Origin: CAXNKG01 sp964202965
Lineage (GTDB): Bacteria > Acidobacteriota > Vicinamibacteria > Vicinamibacterales > UBA2999
Length of the DNA stretch: 64,000 nt
Direction: 5' to 3'
Assembly: GCA_964202965.1 (NCBI GenBank)
Contig: CAXNKG010000005.1
Span: forward strand, 1 to 64,000
Below the pieces are notes generated by a model, which was given only the letters and a program-made list of their open reading frames with translations, was not told the DNA's origin and did not search any database. Shown here piece after piece: positions 26,895-36,523 of the stretch. Position 1 is the first letter of the stretch; the number at the start of each line of letters is the position of its first letter. Position numbers and translations under genes: made by a program.

Positions 26895-28670
26895 ATGAAG
26901 CGGATGATGTCGATGCGATGGGGCGCGGTCGCCGCAGCGGGGTTGGCGGGGCTCGCTGTTGGATGCGCGGCGCAGGGCGCCACCGAGGTTGACCTGAAGG
27001 GCCTTGCGTCGGATAAGGCGGCGCTTCAGCAGCAACTGGCTGGCATGACCCCGACGGTCGTGGTCCAGGCGGCCCTGGCGGCTCCCCAGGCGGCGACGGC
27101 GCAGCCGGCCGGATGGGAGACGCCAGAAGCCATTCGCGGTCGGCTGCGGCTGCTCACGAGATACGACTCGGGCGGTCCCGATGCATGGGATGCGGCGGCG
27201 CATCCCATGGTCTTCTTTACGAGTGAGGGCGTCGGCTCGAACCCCAAGGGCGGAACACGCAAGTCGGGTGTTCAGGTCATCGACGCCTACTCCAAGAAGG
27301 TGATCGCGTCGGCGCTCTTCGACCTGGGTGAGGAAGTGACCGAGAATCCTCACAGCGTCGGCATATCGCCTGACGGGCGGTTCCTCTATCTTGGACAGAT
27401 GCACCGGGTCCGCGCGACCGGCCAGGTCCGGACCGTCCTGCTGATCGTGAACGCCAGGACGCTCAAGCTGGACAAGGTCCTGGAAGGGCTGGCCCGCGTC
27501 GATTGGTTCCACCACATCACCGGGTTCAAAGATTGGCAGGGCCGCGACCGCGTGCTGGTGGCCTTTGGGCGCACACCCGGTGGCGCGCCGCATTACCTGC
27601 TCGATCCCCATGACGACAATCGGGTCGTCAGGTCGATCACGATGGAGGATATCGGGTTCAAGATTGGCCACCCCTATCCGACAGTGGATCCGACCGGCAA
27701 GTTCATCTACGTGTCCATCATCGCGCCCCCCTGGCGGGCGCAGCTCCACAACACGGCGGGCGTCGCGAAGCTGAACCTCGAAACGGGCGCCGCCACGATC
27801 ATTCCCTTCGTGGGGGGCAACCCGATCGGGATGGCCCACACGGCAGACGGTCGTTTTACGTACGTCAATGACTCAGAGGGCAGCAGCGTCTACAAGATCG
27901 ACAACGCGACCAACACGGTGGTGGCGCACACGAGTGCCGGCGTCGCGGGTCCATACGGTCTCATCCTGAACTGGGACGAGAGCCTGCTCTACCCGATAGG
28001 CAAAGGCGAGGGCGGTCACAACATCGGGTCAGTCGTTGGCGTGATCAACGCCGTCACGTTCTCCCCGCCGCGCCAGATGTTCCTCAGTCTGCCGATCGCC
28101 CTGGGGGGGTCTGCGTCGAGCATCGATCACGGCGTGCTTCACCCGGATCCGAAAGTCAACGAGTTGTGGATCAGCAACATGAACGGGTGGGAGATGATCG
28201 TGCTGGATCTCAACACGCACAAGGTGTCCGGGTATATCCCCACACCGAACGGCGGCGACACGCACTCCGGAGGCTTCGTCCGCTATACGCCCGACTGGAA
28301 GGGCGAACTCCTCGCGGACATGGGCGGGCCGAAGGGGCCGATGCAGGCCACCATGCGGCAGCGCGCGGTCGCTCTGCAGCCGGCCGCGTCCCCGTCGGCG
28401 GCGCCAGTCGCCGCACCGGCCGCGGCAGCCAATCCGCTCGTGCTTGGCCGGGCGCTCTTCGAGAAGACGGCCGGCGGTGTCGGCTGCGCCTCCTGCCACG
28501 GGATGACCGGCGTCGGCGGCGCCCAGTTCAATGCGCCAGATGTGCGCGGCGCCAACGAGGCTCGTGTCCGGTCGGCGCTGTCGGGCGTGGCCGTCATGAG
28601 CCGCATTACGCTGAGCGACGTTGAGATCGCAGCGGTCGTGTCACACCTCCAGGAGCTCAACAAGCAGTGA
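26895..28670 (+). CDS. beta-propeller protein with C-terminal c-type heme domain
   Basis: 591 aa. The N-terminus looks like a lipoprotein signal (GLAGLAVGCAAQG). Residues ~90-480 form YncE/cytochrome-d1-like propeller repeats (HSVGISPDGRFLYLGQ, HPYPTVDPTGKFIYVS, GMAHTADGRFTYVNDS). After a Pro/Ala-rich linker, a small cytochrome c domain carries C531-A-S-C-H535 with a distal Met candidate (VAVMSRI). Probably a periplasmic electron-transfer or oxidoreductase protein. It is co-transcribed with the receptor, so it may oxidise the imported compound (inference). Confidence 0.82.
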   Translation: MKRMMSMRWGAVAAAGLAGLAVGCAAQGATEVDLKGLASDKAALQQQLAGMTPTVVVQAALAAPQAATAQPAGWETPEAIRGRLRLLTRYDSGGPDAWDAAAHPMVFFTSEGVGSNPKGGTRKSGVQVIDAYSKKVIASALFDLGEEVTENPHSVGISPDGRFLYLGQMHRVRATGQVRTVLLIVNARTLKLDKVLEGLARVDWFHHITGFKDWQGRDRVLVAFGRTPGGAPHYLLDPHDDNRVVRSITMEDIGFKIGHPYPTVDPTGKFIYVSIIAPPWRAQLHNTAGVAKLNLETGAATIIPFVGGNPIGMAHTADGRFTYVNDSEGSSVYKIDNATNTVVAHTSAGVAGPYGLILNWDESLLYPIGKGEGGHNIGSVVGVINAVTFSPPRQMFLSLPIALGGSASSIDHGVLHPDPKVNELWISNMNGWEMIVLDLNTHKVSGYIPTPNGGDTHSGGFVRYTPDWKGELLADMGGPKGPMQATMRQRAVALQPAASPSAAPVAAPAAAANPLVLGRALFEKTAGGVGCASCHGMTGVGGAQFNAPDVRGANEARVRSALSGVAVMSRITLSDVEIAAVVSHLQELNKQ

Positions 28671-28751
28671 CCTCGATCACCCGCGCACGCCTCGCGACCA
28701 GAGCGCCGATCGACGCCGGAAGCGAAGGGCGGCGCTGGGCGTGGTGTGAGA

Positions 28752-28799
28752 TTTACACGTCGATAACAACCCCACGTGGCGATCGTACGAGATCTTAAC
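28752..28799 (+). promoter_or_regulatory. composite direct-repeat element, site 3
   Basis: TTTAC (28752-28756), spacer ACGTCG, ATAAC (28763-28767), then TTAAC (28795-28799) 32 bp later, only 38 bp before the start codon. A partial extra box CGTAC (28784-28788) lies 11 bp before the third box. Confidence 0.6.
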
Positions 28800-28836
28800 G
28801 ATTTCAAGGCATGATCGCCGCCGAATGGAGCCACAC

Positions 28837-29961
28837 ATGAGCGTCTGGACACGAACATATCCGGCAACCGGAACGAAGGCCCTGGTCGCGGCAGGCGCGA
28901 TAGCGCTGGTCGCGCCGGTCGTCATGGCCCACCATGCGGCCGCGCCGCACTTCGACCAGTCGAAGGAGGTCACGCTGGAGGCCACCATCACGAAGTTCGA
29001 ACTGGTGAATCCGCACAGTTACGTGTACTTCACGGTGCCGGATCCGGCAGGGAAGCCGGTGCAGTGGCGCTGCGAAATGGCCGGCCGTGTCTCCTTGCAG
29101 CGGAACGGCTGGACGGAGGCGGCCTTTCCACCTGGGCGGAAGGTCACCATCAAGGGCGCGCCGGCGCGACGGGAAGCGAACGTCTGCGCGCTGGAGTCGG
29201 TCATCGGGGCGGACGGACGCGAGGTCAAGGCGGGCGAGAATCTCTCCAAGGGTGTCAACCCGCTGGCCACTCTGGGAGGGGCGAACCGGGCGACTCCAAG
29301 GGCGGCCCGGCTTGCCAACGGGCAGCCGAACCTGTCGGGGCTCTGGCTGATCGTTCCCGGTGCGCGAGGCCGCGGCAATGGCGAGGGGCCCAACAGGACC
29401 AATTACGTCATGGGCAGTAATGGCGGAGTCGAGGCGACGCCTGCTGGCCTGGCGGCAGCCAAGGGTTACGATCCCATCTACGACAATCCGTCACTCAAGT
29501 GCGAGGCGGCCAACATCTTCTTCGGGCTGGGCATGAACAACCACGTGAACGAGATCACCCAGGCGAACGATGCGGTGGTCATCAAGTACGGATACATGGA
29601 CCTGGTGCGTACCGTGCACCTGAACACCGCCGTGCACCCGACGAACATCACGCCCAGCAGGGCGGGCCATTCCATCGGCAGGTTTGAAGGGAACACGCTG
29701 GTGGTCGACACCGTGGGGTTCCTGCCCGGCGTAATCGTACCGCAGTCCGGGCTGATGCACAGCGCGGCGATGCATGCCGTAGAGCGCTTCACGGTCGACA
29801 ATGCGACGGGCCTGCTGTCGCGAACGTATCGCGGCAACGATCCGCGCTTTCTGACGTCGGTGTACGCGGGCTGGGACGATCTGCGTCTGTCGGACGAGCC
29901 GCACACGCCGTACAAGTGTGTTGAACTGTCGGGCACCAACAACGTCCGCCAGAAGCCGTAG
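28837..29961 (+). CDS. DUF6152-G-x-W domain fusion protein, exported
   Basis: 374 aa from the ATG at 28837, which has GGAG 6 bp upstream (28825 is the alternative). Signal peptide ends at VMAHHAAAPHFD, then the DUF6152 core ELVNPHSYVYFTVPD (residues ~30-135). From ~155 the second domain runs: PNLSGLWLIVPG, GRFEGNTLVVDTVGFLPG, MHAVERF and a final CVELSGTNNVR. Elsewhere in the window the two domains are adjacent separate genes (6615/5782 and 13297/12451), so this fusion argues that they act together. First gene of an operon with dehydrogenase, MFS and MBL genes. Confidence 0.85.
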   Translation: MSVWTRTYPATGTKALVAAGAIALVAPVVMAHHAAAPHFDQSKEVTLEATITKFELVNPHSYVYFTVPDPAGKPVQWRCEMAGRVSLQRNGWTEAAFPPGRKVTIKGAPARREANVCALESVIGADGREVKAGENLSKGVNPLATLGGANRATPRAARLANGQPNLSGLWLIVPGARGRGNGEGPNRTNYVMGSNGGVEATPAGLAAAKGYDPIYDNPSLKCEAANIFFGLGMNNHVNEITQANDAVVIKYGYMDLVRTVHLNTAVHPTNITPSRAGHSIGRFEGNTLVVDTVGFLPGVIVPQSGLMHSAAMHAVERFTVDNATGLLSRTYRGNDPRFLTSVYAGWDDLRLSDEPHTPYKCVELSGTNNVRQKP

Positions 29962-29996
29962 CTCGGGGACATTTCTCGGAGGCACGAGGAACGCAG

Positions 29997-31064
29997 ATGA
30001 ACAAGCCCAGGATCAACGTCGGCATCATTGGAACAGGCTGGTGCGGGGGGATCCGCGCCGTCGCGGCCGCGGCGAGCCCGTGGGTCAACGACCTGCACAT
30101 CGCGGAGATCAAGCCGGATCGCCTCCAGGAAGTGGCGGCGCTGACGGGGCCCGTGACGGCCACGACCGACTACCGCGTGCTCGTGGAGGATCCGTCGATC
30201 GATGCCGTGATGATCTCGACGACGCCCGAGCCGACGCACTACCCGATCGCGAAGGAAGCGATGCTGGCCGGCAAACACGTGCTGCTCGAAAAGCCGATCG
30301 CCATCGAGCTGGCCGAGGCCGACGAGCTGATCGCGATCTCGCGTGAGCGGAAGGTCTCCTTCAGCATCGCCTACTCGCAGCGCTTCAACCCGAAGTTCGT
30401 CTACGTGAAGCGGTCGCTCGAGGACGGCACCATCGGCGAGCCGGTGAGCGCGCTCGTCAGCCGCCACATCACCAGGAACCTGGGCAAGAAGATCAGCGGG
30501 CGCGTCAAGCTGTCGCCGGCGGCGATGGAGTCGACGCACGACATCGACTTCACGATGTGGTGCCTGGCGCCGCGCAAGCCGGTCCGCGTCTACGCGCAGG
30601 AAGCCGCCAAGATCATGAAGGCGCAGTACAACGCACCCGACTGCGTCTGGATGATCATCACGATGGACGACGGCACGATCGTGACCATCGGCGGCGGCTG
30701 GGTGCTTCCCCCGGCGTACCCGAACTTCTCGTCCACGTGGATCGAGTTCCTCGGGACCGAGGGCGCCGTCATGGTTGACGATACGCACCGCGACGTCTAC
30801 GTTACGAACATGCAGGACGGCATCCGATTCCCGATGTCGTCGATGCCGGGCGAAAAGGTGAACCACGTCTACGCCGGCCCGATGGAAGCGGAGACGGAGC
30901 ACTTCCTCGAGTGCGTCGCGCTCGGCAAGCAGCCGCTGGTCACCGCGGAGCACGCCCGCATGGTCATGCAGATCTACAAGGCGGCCGACCTGTCGGTCGA
31001 GACGAACAAGCCGGTGGATCTCGTGATTGCCGGCGCCCGCACGTTGGCCACGGCACACGCGTAA
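29997..31064 (+). CDS. Gfo/Idh/MocA family oxidoreductase
   Basis: 355 aa. N-terminal Rossmann fold with VGIIGTGWCG and the conserved E-K-P (VLLEKPIAIEL); C-terminal family domain with SAAMESTHDIDF-like substrate-site residues. No signal peptide, so cytoplasmic. It probably carries out NAD(P)-dependent oxidation of a sugar, inositol or similar polyol. GGAGGCACGAGGAACGC lies upstream. The stop codon abuts the ATG of the MFS transporter (TAAATG), pointing to an uptake-plus-oxidation pair. Confidence 0.92.
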   Translation: MNKPRINVGIIGTGWCGGIRAVAAAASPWVNDLHIAEIKPDRLQEVAALTGPVTATTDYRVLVEDPSIDAVMISTTPEPTHYPIAKEAMLAGKHVLLEKPIAIELAEADELIAISRERKVSFSIAYSQRFNPKFVYVKRSLEDGTIGEPVSALVSRHITRNLGKKISGRVKLSPAAMESTHDIDFTMWCLAPRKPVRVYAQEAAKIMKAQYNAPDCVWMIITMDDGTIVTIGGGWVLPPAYPNFSSTWIEFLGTEGAVMVDDTHRDVYVTNMQDGIRFPMSSMPGEKVNHVYAGPMEAETEHFLECVALGKQPLVTAEHARMVMQIYKAADLSVETNKPVDLVIAGARTLATAHA

Positions 31065-32384
31065 ATGCAGGCCCCACAGGGCACTGCTGCAGCTGAACAC
31101 GGCGCCACCGCCGCGCCTACGCGCAGGCGGTGGTGGATGCTCGCGCTGTTCAGCCTGATGTATCTCATCTCCTACCTGGACCGCGGCATCATCTCGGTGG
31201 TCCAGCCGGAGATTCGAGCGCAGTTCGGCCTGAGCTTGAGCGACATGGGCTGGGTGCTGGCGGCCTTCACCTGGGCGTATGCCTTTGGTCAGGTGCCGGC
31301 CGGCTGGCTGGGAGACCGCTTCGGGCCGAGGAAGGTGCTCACCGCCCTGCTCACGTTGACGTCATCGGCCGCAATGATGACGGGCGCGGCCACGGGCCTT
31401 GTGACGCTGTTCAGCTCGCGCCTCTTTCTCGGCATCGGCGAGGCCGGCGCCTTTCCGGTCGCCAGCCGCGGCATGCAGCTCTGGTTCCCGGCCTCCGAAC
31501 GGGGCCGTATCCAGGGCATCACGCATTTCTTCAGCCGCTTCGCCGTGGCGATTACGCCGCTGGTCGCAGGGGTCATCATGCTGGCCTTTGGCTGGCGCGC
31601 GGTCTTCTACATTCTCGGAGCGCTCGGCATCGCGTGGGCGGTCGTGTTCTACCTTGTCTACAAGGACCTTCCGGAGGATGACCCGGGCGTCAATCGTGCG
31701 GAACTGGCCGAGATTCGCGGCCTGAATCCGGACGGCTCGATCAAGCAGGCCGGCGTCGCCCGCATCCCGGTGCCGTGGAGAACGATCAGCCGGTCGCCCA
31801 ACATGTGGTTCATCGCCCTTGGGTACTGCTGCTTCTTCTTCGGCACCAATTTCTATCTCACGTGGTACCCGACGTACCTTCGGGAGTACCGGCAACTCAG
31901 CCTGCAGGCGTTGGGTCTGATCGGTTCGCTGCCGCTGCTGGCGGGCATGACCGGAGACGTGGTCGGAGGATACCTGAGCGACATGCTCTTGAAGCGGACG
32001 GGGAACGCCAGGCTCGCACGCCGGGCGGTCGCCGCGCCTGGCTTCGTTCTCGCTGGCGTGTTCGTGGTCCCTGCGGCCATGACCGACAGCACGGGCATCT
32101 CGATTCTGTGCCTGGCCCTCTCGTTCTTCTTTCTCGAGTTCGTGATCGGCCCCGCGTGGGCCGTGCCGATGGATGTGGGCGGACAGTTCAGTGGCACGGT
32201 GACCGGCGTCATGGTCATGGCGGGCGCGCTGGCGGCGTCGCTGACGCCGCTCGTCTACGGCGGACTCTTCGATCGCGGCTACTGGGTGGCGCCGTTCTTC
32301 GTGTCCGCCGGCGTGATGTTCATCGGCGCGCTCATCTGGACATTCCTGATTGATCCGGAGAAATCGGTCGTGGCGCCGGCGTGA
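31065..32384 (+). CDS. MFS transporter (anion:cation symporter-like)
   Basis: 439 aa with 12 predicted membrane helices. SYLDRGIISVVQPEI in helix 1 and GWLGDRFGPRKV in the loop between helices 2 and 3 are MFS hallmarks; RLFLGIGEAGAFPVASRG resembles the anion:cation symporter group (sugar acids, aromatic acids). Directly follows the dehydrogenase gene without a gap. It likely imports the compound that enzyme oxidises; the exact substrate is inference. Confidence 0.9.
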   Translation: MQAPQGTAAAEHGATAAPTRRRWWMLALFSLMYLISYLDRGIISVVQPEIRAQFGLSLSDMGWVLAAFTWAYAFGQVPAGWLGDRFGPRKVLTALLTLTSSAAMMTGAATGLVTLFSSRLFLGIGEAGAFPVASRGMQLWFPASERGRIQGITHFFSRFAVAITPLVAGVIMLAFGWRAVFYILGALGIAWAVVFYLVYKDLPEDDPGVNRAELAEIRGLNPDGSIKQAGVARIPVPWRTISRSPNMWFIALGYCCFFFGTNFYLTWYPTYLREYRQLSLQALGLIGSLPLLAGMTGDVVGGYLSDMLLKRTGNARLARRAVAAPGFVLAGVFVVPAAMTDSTGISILCLALSFFFLEFVIGPAWAVPMDVGGQFSGTVTGVMVMAGALAASLTPLVYGGLFDRGYWVAPFFVSAGVMFIGALIWTFLIDPEKSVVAPA

Positions 32385-32410
32385 CCGCGACCGGCGGAAG
32401 GAAGACACCC

Positions 32411-33316
32411 ATGATCATGATGAAGTTCGCTGTGGCATTCGTCGTCGCGGCGCTGCTGGTCGTGCCGGACGCGTCGGCACAGACCTGTCCGGCGGGCCCG
32501 GTCGCGGTTCAGATTCTTGGCTCCGGTGGACCCAGGATGAGCGGCGACCGTGCCTCCGCCGGGAACCTGGTCTGGATCAACGGCCGGGCGGCCATCATGG
32601 TCGATGCCGGCGGCGGCTCGTACCGGCGCTTCGGGGAGACGGGCGCGCGTCCGGATGACCTGTCGCTGATGGCCTTCACCCATCTCCATCCCGATCACGT
32701 GTCCGATCTGCCGGCGCTCTTCTGGTCGCTCGACCAGACGCGGAAGACACCGCCGCTGCCGATCTCCGGTCCCTCCGGGAACGGTCTGGTTCCGGGCATC
32801 CGGACATTCCTCAACGTCCTGTTCGACGAGAAGGCCGGGGCGTTTCGGGTGCTCGGCGGCCTGGTGGGCGGCTCCGGCCGCGGTGTGCCGCTCGAGGTGA
32901 CGGAAACCGACGTGACCCGGACCGAGCCGTCCACCGTGTTCGATCGGGACGGCGTCACGGTGACCGCCATCGGCGTGCCCCACGGCAACATCCCGGCGCT
33001 GGCCTACCGCGTCCGGACGCAGAACAAGTCCATCGTGTTCAGCAGCGACCAGAATGGGACCAACCCGGGGTTCGTCGACTTTGCCCGCGACGCCGACGTC
33101 CTGGTGATGCATATGGCGATTGCCGCGGGCGCCACCAGTCCCCTGCATGCCGCCCCTGCGGTGGTGGGTCGCGTGGCGCGCGAGGCGCGCGTGGGGCGCC
33201 TGGTCGTCACTCACATCGGCCAGTACGACCTGGACGCCGCGGTGGCCGACGTGAAAGCGGCCTACCCGGGCCCACTCACCGTTGGCCAGGACTTGCGGTG
33301 CGTCCCCGTGCCGTGA
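32411..33316 (+). CDS. exported MBL-fold hydrolase (RNase Z-like subgroup)
   Basis: 301 aa from the ATG at 32411 (GGAAG upstream; a GTG overlapping the MFS stop is an alternative). Signal peptide to DASAQ. ILGSGGPRMSGDRAS followed by H91-L-H93-P-D95-H96 and later SSDQNGTNPG and VVTHIGQYD. Similar in type to the 14389 protein. Last gene of the dehydrogenase-MFS operon. Substrate unknown. Confidence 0.85.
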   Translation: MIMMKFAVAFVVAALLVVPDASAQTCPAGPVAVQILGSGGPRMSGDRASAGNLVWINGRAAIMVDAGGGSYRRFGETGARPDDLSLMAFTHLHPDHVSDLPALFWSLDQTRKTPPLPISGPSGNGLVPGIRTFLNVLFDEKAGAFRVLGGLVGGSGRGVPLEVTETDVTRTEPSTVFDRDGVTVTAIGVPHGNIPALAYRVRTQNKSIVFSSDQNGTNPGFVDFARDADVLVMHMAIAAGATSPLHAAPAVVGRVAREARVGRLVVTHIGQYDLDAAVADVKAAYPGPLTVGQDLRCVPVP

Positions 33317-33336
33317 CGGCGAGGGGCGCGGGAAGT

Positions 33337-33385
33337 TTTACAGCCGCTTAACGTTTCTTGCCCCGGGCCCTCCTCGTTTCTTAAC
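33337..33385 (+). promoter_or_regulatory. composite direct-repeat element, site 4
   Basis: TTTAC (33337-33341), spacer AGCCGC, TTAAC (33348-33352), then TTAAC (33381-33385) 33 bp on. The third box reads TTAACACTGCTGCG, almost identical to site 5 (TTAACACTCCTGCG). Confidence 0.65.
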
Positions 33386-33483
33386 ACTGCTGCGATTCCA
33401 TTGCTGCTCTACTGCACGGGGTGCCTCGTGGGGCACGCCGGCGGCGCAGTCTGATCGCGTCAGGAATGACAGGAGTAGCGTGG

Positions 33484-36471
33484 GTGCTGATACAGGCAAG
33501 AGTTCTGGTGGTGCTGGCGGTGGCTGCTCTGCTGCCCGCGGCGGCGTACGGCCAGGCGTCACTTGTGGGAACGGTCAGAGACACGGCGGGCGCCGTCCTG
33601 CCGGGCGTCAGCGTCGAGGCGTCGAGCCCGGCGCTGATTGAGAAGGTCCGGACGGCCGTCACCGACGGGGCGGGCCAGTACCAGATCGTGGACCTGCGGC
33701 CCGGCGACTATGTCGTCGCGTTCACGCTGCCTGGATTCAGCACGGTCAGGCGCGAGGGGATTGTGCTCCTGGGTACCGTCGCGGCGACCGTGAATGCCGA
33801 CCTTCGCGTGGGTGCGATCGAGGAAACGATTACGGTGACCGGGGAAGCGCCCGTCGTTGACGTCACCACGGCGCGCCCGCGTCAGACGATGGACAAGGAC
33901 ATCATCGACGCAATCCCGTCGGCGCGCCATTACTTCAATCTCGCGGCCCTTGTACCGGCAACCACGAGCGGAACCAGGGATGTCGGCGGGAGTGCCGGCC
34001 TGGTGCCCCCGCCGATGACCGCCGCGGGGAGCAATGCCTCCGACAGCCGCATTCTCCTGGACGGCTTGAGCGTCGGCGCCACCGGCGGCGGCGGGTCGAT
34101 GTACATGACGCCGGTGGCCACCAGTCGTGAGGTGACCTTCAATCTCACCGGTGGCATGGCGGAGAGCGAGTCGCCCGGGTTTACGGTCCAGATTATTCCT
34201 CGCGACGGCGGCAACGTGTTCAGCGGATCGTTCTTCGCCAACGGCGCGAGCAGCGGCCTGATCGGCAGCAACTTTTCGGAGGACCTGCGGGCCAGAGGGC
34301 TGCGGGCGCCAAACAAGCTGCTCAGCGTCTACGACGTCAGCGGCGCGTACGGTGGCCGGCTCATCCGGGACCGGCTGTGGTTCTTCGGCTCGACGCGTTC
34401 GATCCGCTCCAACAACTCCGTGGCCGGGATGTTCATCAACAAGAACGCGGGCAACCTGAACGCGTGGACATATGATCCCGACCCGAACCAGCAGGCCGAG
34501 ACCGAGCAGTTCTATACGGGCGCGAACATGCGCCTGACGTGGCAGGCATCCGCGCGGAACAAGATCGCCGTGTTCTGGGACGAGCAGTACCGGTGCCAGA
34601 GCTGCGTCGGCGGCGGCACCGCCACGCAGACCGTCGAGGCCACGTCCCGCAGCACCGCGTCGCCGATGCGGGTCGTCCAGGCGACCTGGAACTCACCGAT
34701 GAGCAATCGCCTGCTCGGCGAGGCCGGCTTCTCGCTCTTCATCCATCGGCAGGTCGCCGGCGGGCCCGTCAACGGCGGCCGGCCGAGGACCGACGGGACC
34801 CGCAATCCCCTGCTGATTCGGGTGGTCGAACAGGCGGGCGCCATTCCGGGCCTGTCGTATCGCCAGCCCACGCTGTACGGGCACCACTGGGCGCAGACGA
34901 CCGTATGGCGGGGCGCCCTCTCGTTCATCACCGGGTCGCACAGCGCGAAGTTCGGGTATGACGGGGGCTACCACCCGCGCGTCATCAATTTCGACAGCGA
35001 CAACGCGCTGTCGTATCAGTTCAACAACGGGGTCCCGAATCAGCTCACACTGTACGCGACCCCGTTCAGCGCTCCGTCGAACGCGTTGACGGCTGGCCTG
35101 TACGCGCAGGACCAGTGGGTGCTCGGCCGGCTGACGCTGCAGGGGGGCGTGCGGTTCGACTACCTGCACATGCTCTACCCCGAGCAGCAGCTCGGGCCGT
35201 CACGGTACTATCCAACCGTCGTCGCTTTCGGCAAGACGGACTCCTACCAGTGGAAGGACGTGACGCCGCGGGTGGGCGCCGCCTACGACCTGTTTGGCAA
35301 CGGCAAGACGGCGGTCCGGATCCAGCTCGGCAAGTACGCGTCCCAGGGCGTGCTGACGCCCAATGGCGGCGACCCGGACGACTTCAACCCCATCCTGCGC
35401 ATGGCCACCAACACGAATCGGGCGTGGACCGACGCCAACGGCAACTTCCGGCCCGACTGCGATCTCGCGAATGGCGCCCTGCAGGACCTGCGTGCCAGCG
35501 GCGGCGACCTCTGCGGCGCCTTTGCCAACAGGAACTACGGTACGTCCAACTTCAGCAGCACATTCAATCCGGACTATGTCAAGGGCTGGGGGGTTCGTCC
35601 GTACCAGTGGGTGTTCACGCCCTCGGTGCAGCAGGAGTTGTGGCCGCGGGTGTCGCTCAACGTCGGCTACGTGCGTCGCGTGTCCGGTAACTTCCCCATC
35701 ACCGACAACCTCGCGTTGAGCGCGGCCGACTTCGACCGGTTCGCCATCACCGCGCCGGGCGATGCGCGGCTGCCGGGCGGCGGGCGCTATGCGATTGAGG
35801 GGCTGTTCAACGTCAGGCCCGACAGGTTTGGGCAGACGAATAACTACCGCACGCTGGCCAGCGAGTATGGCAAGCAGCTTCATCACTACAACGGCATCAA
35901 CGTGGACGTGAATGCGCGCCTGAGCGCCCTCACGGTGCAGGGTGGATTCTCGAGCGGGAAGACCACGACCGACAACTGCGAGATTGTCGCGAAAGTTCCG
36001 GAAGTGCTGGCACCGGGCCAATCGGCCGGTTTCTGCCACGTGGCCACGCCGTTCCTCACCAACTACAAAGGCCTCGCGACCTACACGATTCCGCGCGTGG
36101 ACGTCCAGGTGAGCGGCACGTACCAGAACCTCGGCGGGCCGGAGTTCGCCGCCAATTTCAACGCGCCGAACGCGGTGATCGTGCCGGGACTGGGCCGGCC
36201 GCTGGCGGGCAACGCGCCAAACATGCTCGTGAACCTGCTCGAGCCGGCGACGCAGTATGGCGAGCGGTACACGCAGGTGGACCTGCGGGTGGGCAAGGTC
36301 CTGCGCCTGGCAGGGGCCAGAGTGCTGGTCTCATTCGATCTGTATAACGCGCTCAATGCCAACGCGATCCAGACGTACAACAACGCGTTCGTGAGCGGCG
36401 GCGCGTGGCTCGTGCCCACGGCGATCGAGTCGCCGCGGGTCGCGAAGTTCGGTGTGCAGCTCGATTTCTAG
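33484..36471 (+). CDS. TonB-dependent receptor, Oar-like
   Basis: 995 aa if started at the GTG at 33484, which has AGGAG 8 bp upstream and leads straight into a signal peptide ending AAAYGQ; an ATG at 33466 and a GTG at 33421 are in frame. Regulatory domain (GTVRDTAGAVLPGVSVEASS, IVDLRPGDYVVAFTLPGF), plug (EETITVTGEAPVVDV) and barrel to the terminal GVQLDF. Close relative of the genes at 23879 and 36524; the latter begins 52 bp downstream. Confidence 0.92.
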   Translation: MLIQARVLVVLAVAALLPAAAYGQASLVGTVRDTAGAVLPGVSVEASSPALIEKVRTAVTDGAGQYQIVDLRPGDYVVAFTLPGFSTVRREGIVLLGTVAATVNADLRVGAIEETITVTGEAPVVDVTTARPRQTMDKDIIDAIPSARHYFNLAALVPATTSGTRDVGGSAGLVPPPMTAAGSNASDSRILLDGLSVGATGGGGSMYMTPVATSREVTFNLTGGMAESESPGFTVQIIPRDGGNVFSGSFFANGASSGLIGSNFSEDLRARGLRAPNKLLSVYDVSGAYGGRLIRDRLWFFGSTRSIRSNNSVAGMFINKNAGNLNAWTYDPDPNQQAETEQFYTGANMRLTWQASARNKIAVFWDEQYRCQSCVGGGTATQTVEATSRSTASPMRVVQATWNSPMSNRLLGEAGFSLFIHRQVAGGPVNGGRPRTDGTRNPLLIRVVEQAGAIPGLSYRQPTLYGHHWAQTTVWRGALSFITGSHSAKFGYDGGYHPRVINFDSDNALSYQFNNGVPNQLTLYATPFSAPSNALTAGLYAQDQWVLGRLTLQGGVRFDYLHMLYPEQQLGPSRYYPTVVAFGKTDSYQWKDVTPRVGAAYDLFGNGKTAVRIQLGKYASQGVLTPNGGDPDDFNPILRMATNTNRAWTDANGNFRPDCDLANGALQDLRASGGDLCGAFANRNYGTSNFSSTFNPDYVKGWGVRPYQWVFTPSVQQELWPRVSLNVGYVRRVSGNFPITDNLALSAADFDRFAITAPGDARLPGGGRYAIEGLFNVRPDRFGQTNNYRTLASEYGKQLHHYNGINVDVNARLSALTVQGGFSSGKTTTDNCEIVAKVPEVLAPGQSAGFCHVATPFLTNYKGLATYTIPRVDVQVSGTYQNLGGPEFAANFNAPNAVIVPGLGRPLAGNAPNMLVNLLEPATQYGERYTQVDLRVGKVLRLAGARVLVSFDLYNALNANAIQTYNNAFVSGGAWLVPTAIESPRVAKFGVQLDF

Positions 36472-36523
36472 GGGCGCGGAAACCGGAACACTCACGCACG
36501 TCGCAGGTTCAGGAGGAGAACCC

